Of a stretch of DNA of 12,496 nucleotides, positions 12,057 through 12,496 are shown piece after piece. Below the pieces are notes generated by a model, which had not been told where the DNA came from, searched no databases, and saw nothing but the letters and a program-made list of their open reading frames with translations. Made by a program: the position numbers and the translations under genes. The stretch is from an archaeon. Lineage in GTDB: Archaea > Micrarchaeota > Micrarchaeia > Anstonellales > Bilamarchaeaceae. Each line of letters begins with the position of its first letter. The stretch's first letter is position 1. The stretch spans positions 1-12,496 of the forward strand of contig JAGVPF010000052.1 in assembly GCA_020052325.1 (NCBI GenBank), in the 5' to 3' direction.

Positions 12057-12496
12057 ATGGCTGCCAAGATTCTCTCGGCGTTCCGAAAACGGAACCAGCG
12101 CCTTCTCCGCAAGCTTAATGACGATGTGCTGAAGGCGACGGCGATGCAATGCGACCTGGGGTGCTTCAACCTCGCCGTCTTCTCGTATGTCATGTCGAAG
12201 ATTGTTTCCAAGCCCCGGTTCCTCCTCCCGGAATACAAGTCCGGCCTTATGGGGATCGAACGCGTCTTCGAGCGCCTTATAGAGCGCCTGGATTCGGCGA
12301 ACGAGGCGGAGCTCACCCAGATTTTTTCCGAGCTCGAGGCCGCCATAGCGCACCTTGAGGAAAAGGACGCGCGTTTCGTCGTAGACCTCGTCACTAAGGG
12401 GAAGCTCAAGATGGCCGCAACTTTCTACGCGCAGGGGATGAGCCTCGGCGTCGCGGCGGAGATGACCGGCCTCGAGAAGCAGGAAATCCTCGATTA
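12057..12496 (+). CDS. Unrecognised helical protein, 3' end outside window
   Basis: An open frame of 146 codons runs off the right edge. The N-terminus is basic and helical (KILSAFRKRNQRLLRKL), with two Cys (QCDLGC, residues 32 and 36), then amphipathic helices and a last part (KMAATFYAQGMSLGVAAEMTG, about 119-139) resembling a helix-turn-helix, loosely like UPF0175-type antitoxins. That likeness is weak. The start is uncertain: ATG 12057 has no ribosome site, while the in-frame TTG 12039 (six codons earlier) lies nearer the expected leaderless distance from the TATA block at 12001-12010. It is divergent from the winged-helix gene and may share its promoter and regulation. Codon use (strong C/G in third positions, e.g. 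CTC, GCC, AAG) supports a real gene. Confidence 0.72.
   Translation, partial: MAAKILSAFRKRNQRLLRKLNDDVLKATAMQCDLGCFNLAVFSYVMSKIVSKPRFLLPEYKSGLMGIERVFERLIERLDSANEAELTQIFSELEAAIAHLEEKDARFVVDLVTKGKLKMAATFYAQGMSLGVAAEMTGLEKQEILD

Overview
The window looks like chromosome from an archaeon with moderately high GC, probably a small-genome DPANN-type lineage. A Micrarchaeota-like origin is possible, but no universal marker gene is present to fix the lineage. The archaeal signs are a tRNA-Glu interrupted by an intron next to the anticodon, archaeal TATA boxes about 25 bases ahead of start codons (many genes look leaderless), a LonB-type AAA+ ATPase, lipobox lipoproteins, and T-rich 3' ends without classical bacterial terminators. 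No insertion sequence, CRISPR array, integrase or phage gene is visible. The region reads as native chromosome with a large share of cell-surface and hypothetical genes.

Layout. 1-849: 3' part of a membrane-anchored winged-helix protein. 850-989: a promoter region packed with GTTCC repeats. 990-2320: two overlapping genes for a secreted helical protein and a very acidic lipoprotein. 2363-2527: a 54-residue Cys/His-rich, probably zinc-binding protein. 2571-2721: intron-containing tRNA-Glu(CTC). 2806-3720 (-): NAD-dependent sugar-nucleotide epimerase. 3833-5470 (-): lipoprotein with a Kazal-like domain and four exact 65-residue, six-cysteine repeats. 5588-7145 (+): a 93-residue unknown protein and an APC-family amino-acid permease. 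7135-8121 (-): CaCA-family Ca2+/Na+ exchanger. 8165-9451 (+): CPA2-type Na+/H+ antiporter. 9509-10945 (-): LonB-like AAA+ ATPase lacking the protease domain and carrying a zinc ribbon. 10998-11159 (+): 53-residue one-helix membrane protein. 11160-11510: no protein gene, but two tandem structured-RNA units and a run of inverted repeats. 11509-11943 (-): coiled-coil winged-helix regulator. 12057-end (+): start of an unrecognised helical protein.

How it fits together. The centre (5886-9451) is a membrane-transport block covering amino acids, Ca2+/Na+ and Na+/H+. The left part (990-5470) is mostly secreted or lipid-anchored protein plus a sugar-nucleotide enzyme that could supply surface glycans. 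Three divergent gene pairs (8121/8165, 10945/10998, 11943/12057) each flank one short AT box that could serve as a shared bidirectional TATA element.

Most interesting are the two tandem hairpins at 11160-11226 and 11339-11396. They share an identical 19-base purine-rich loop, but their stems differ in sequence while staying paired, and each unit ends in a similar T-run. This suggests an undescribed small-RNA family. The protease-less LonB-like ATPase beside a small divergent membrane protein and the GTTCC-repeat promoter are the next best leads.
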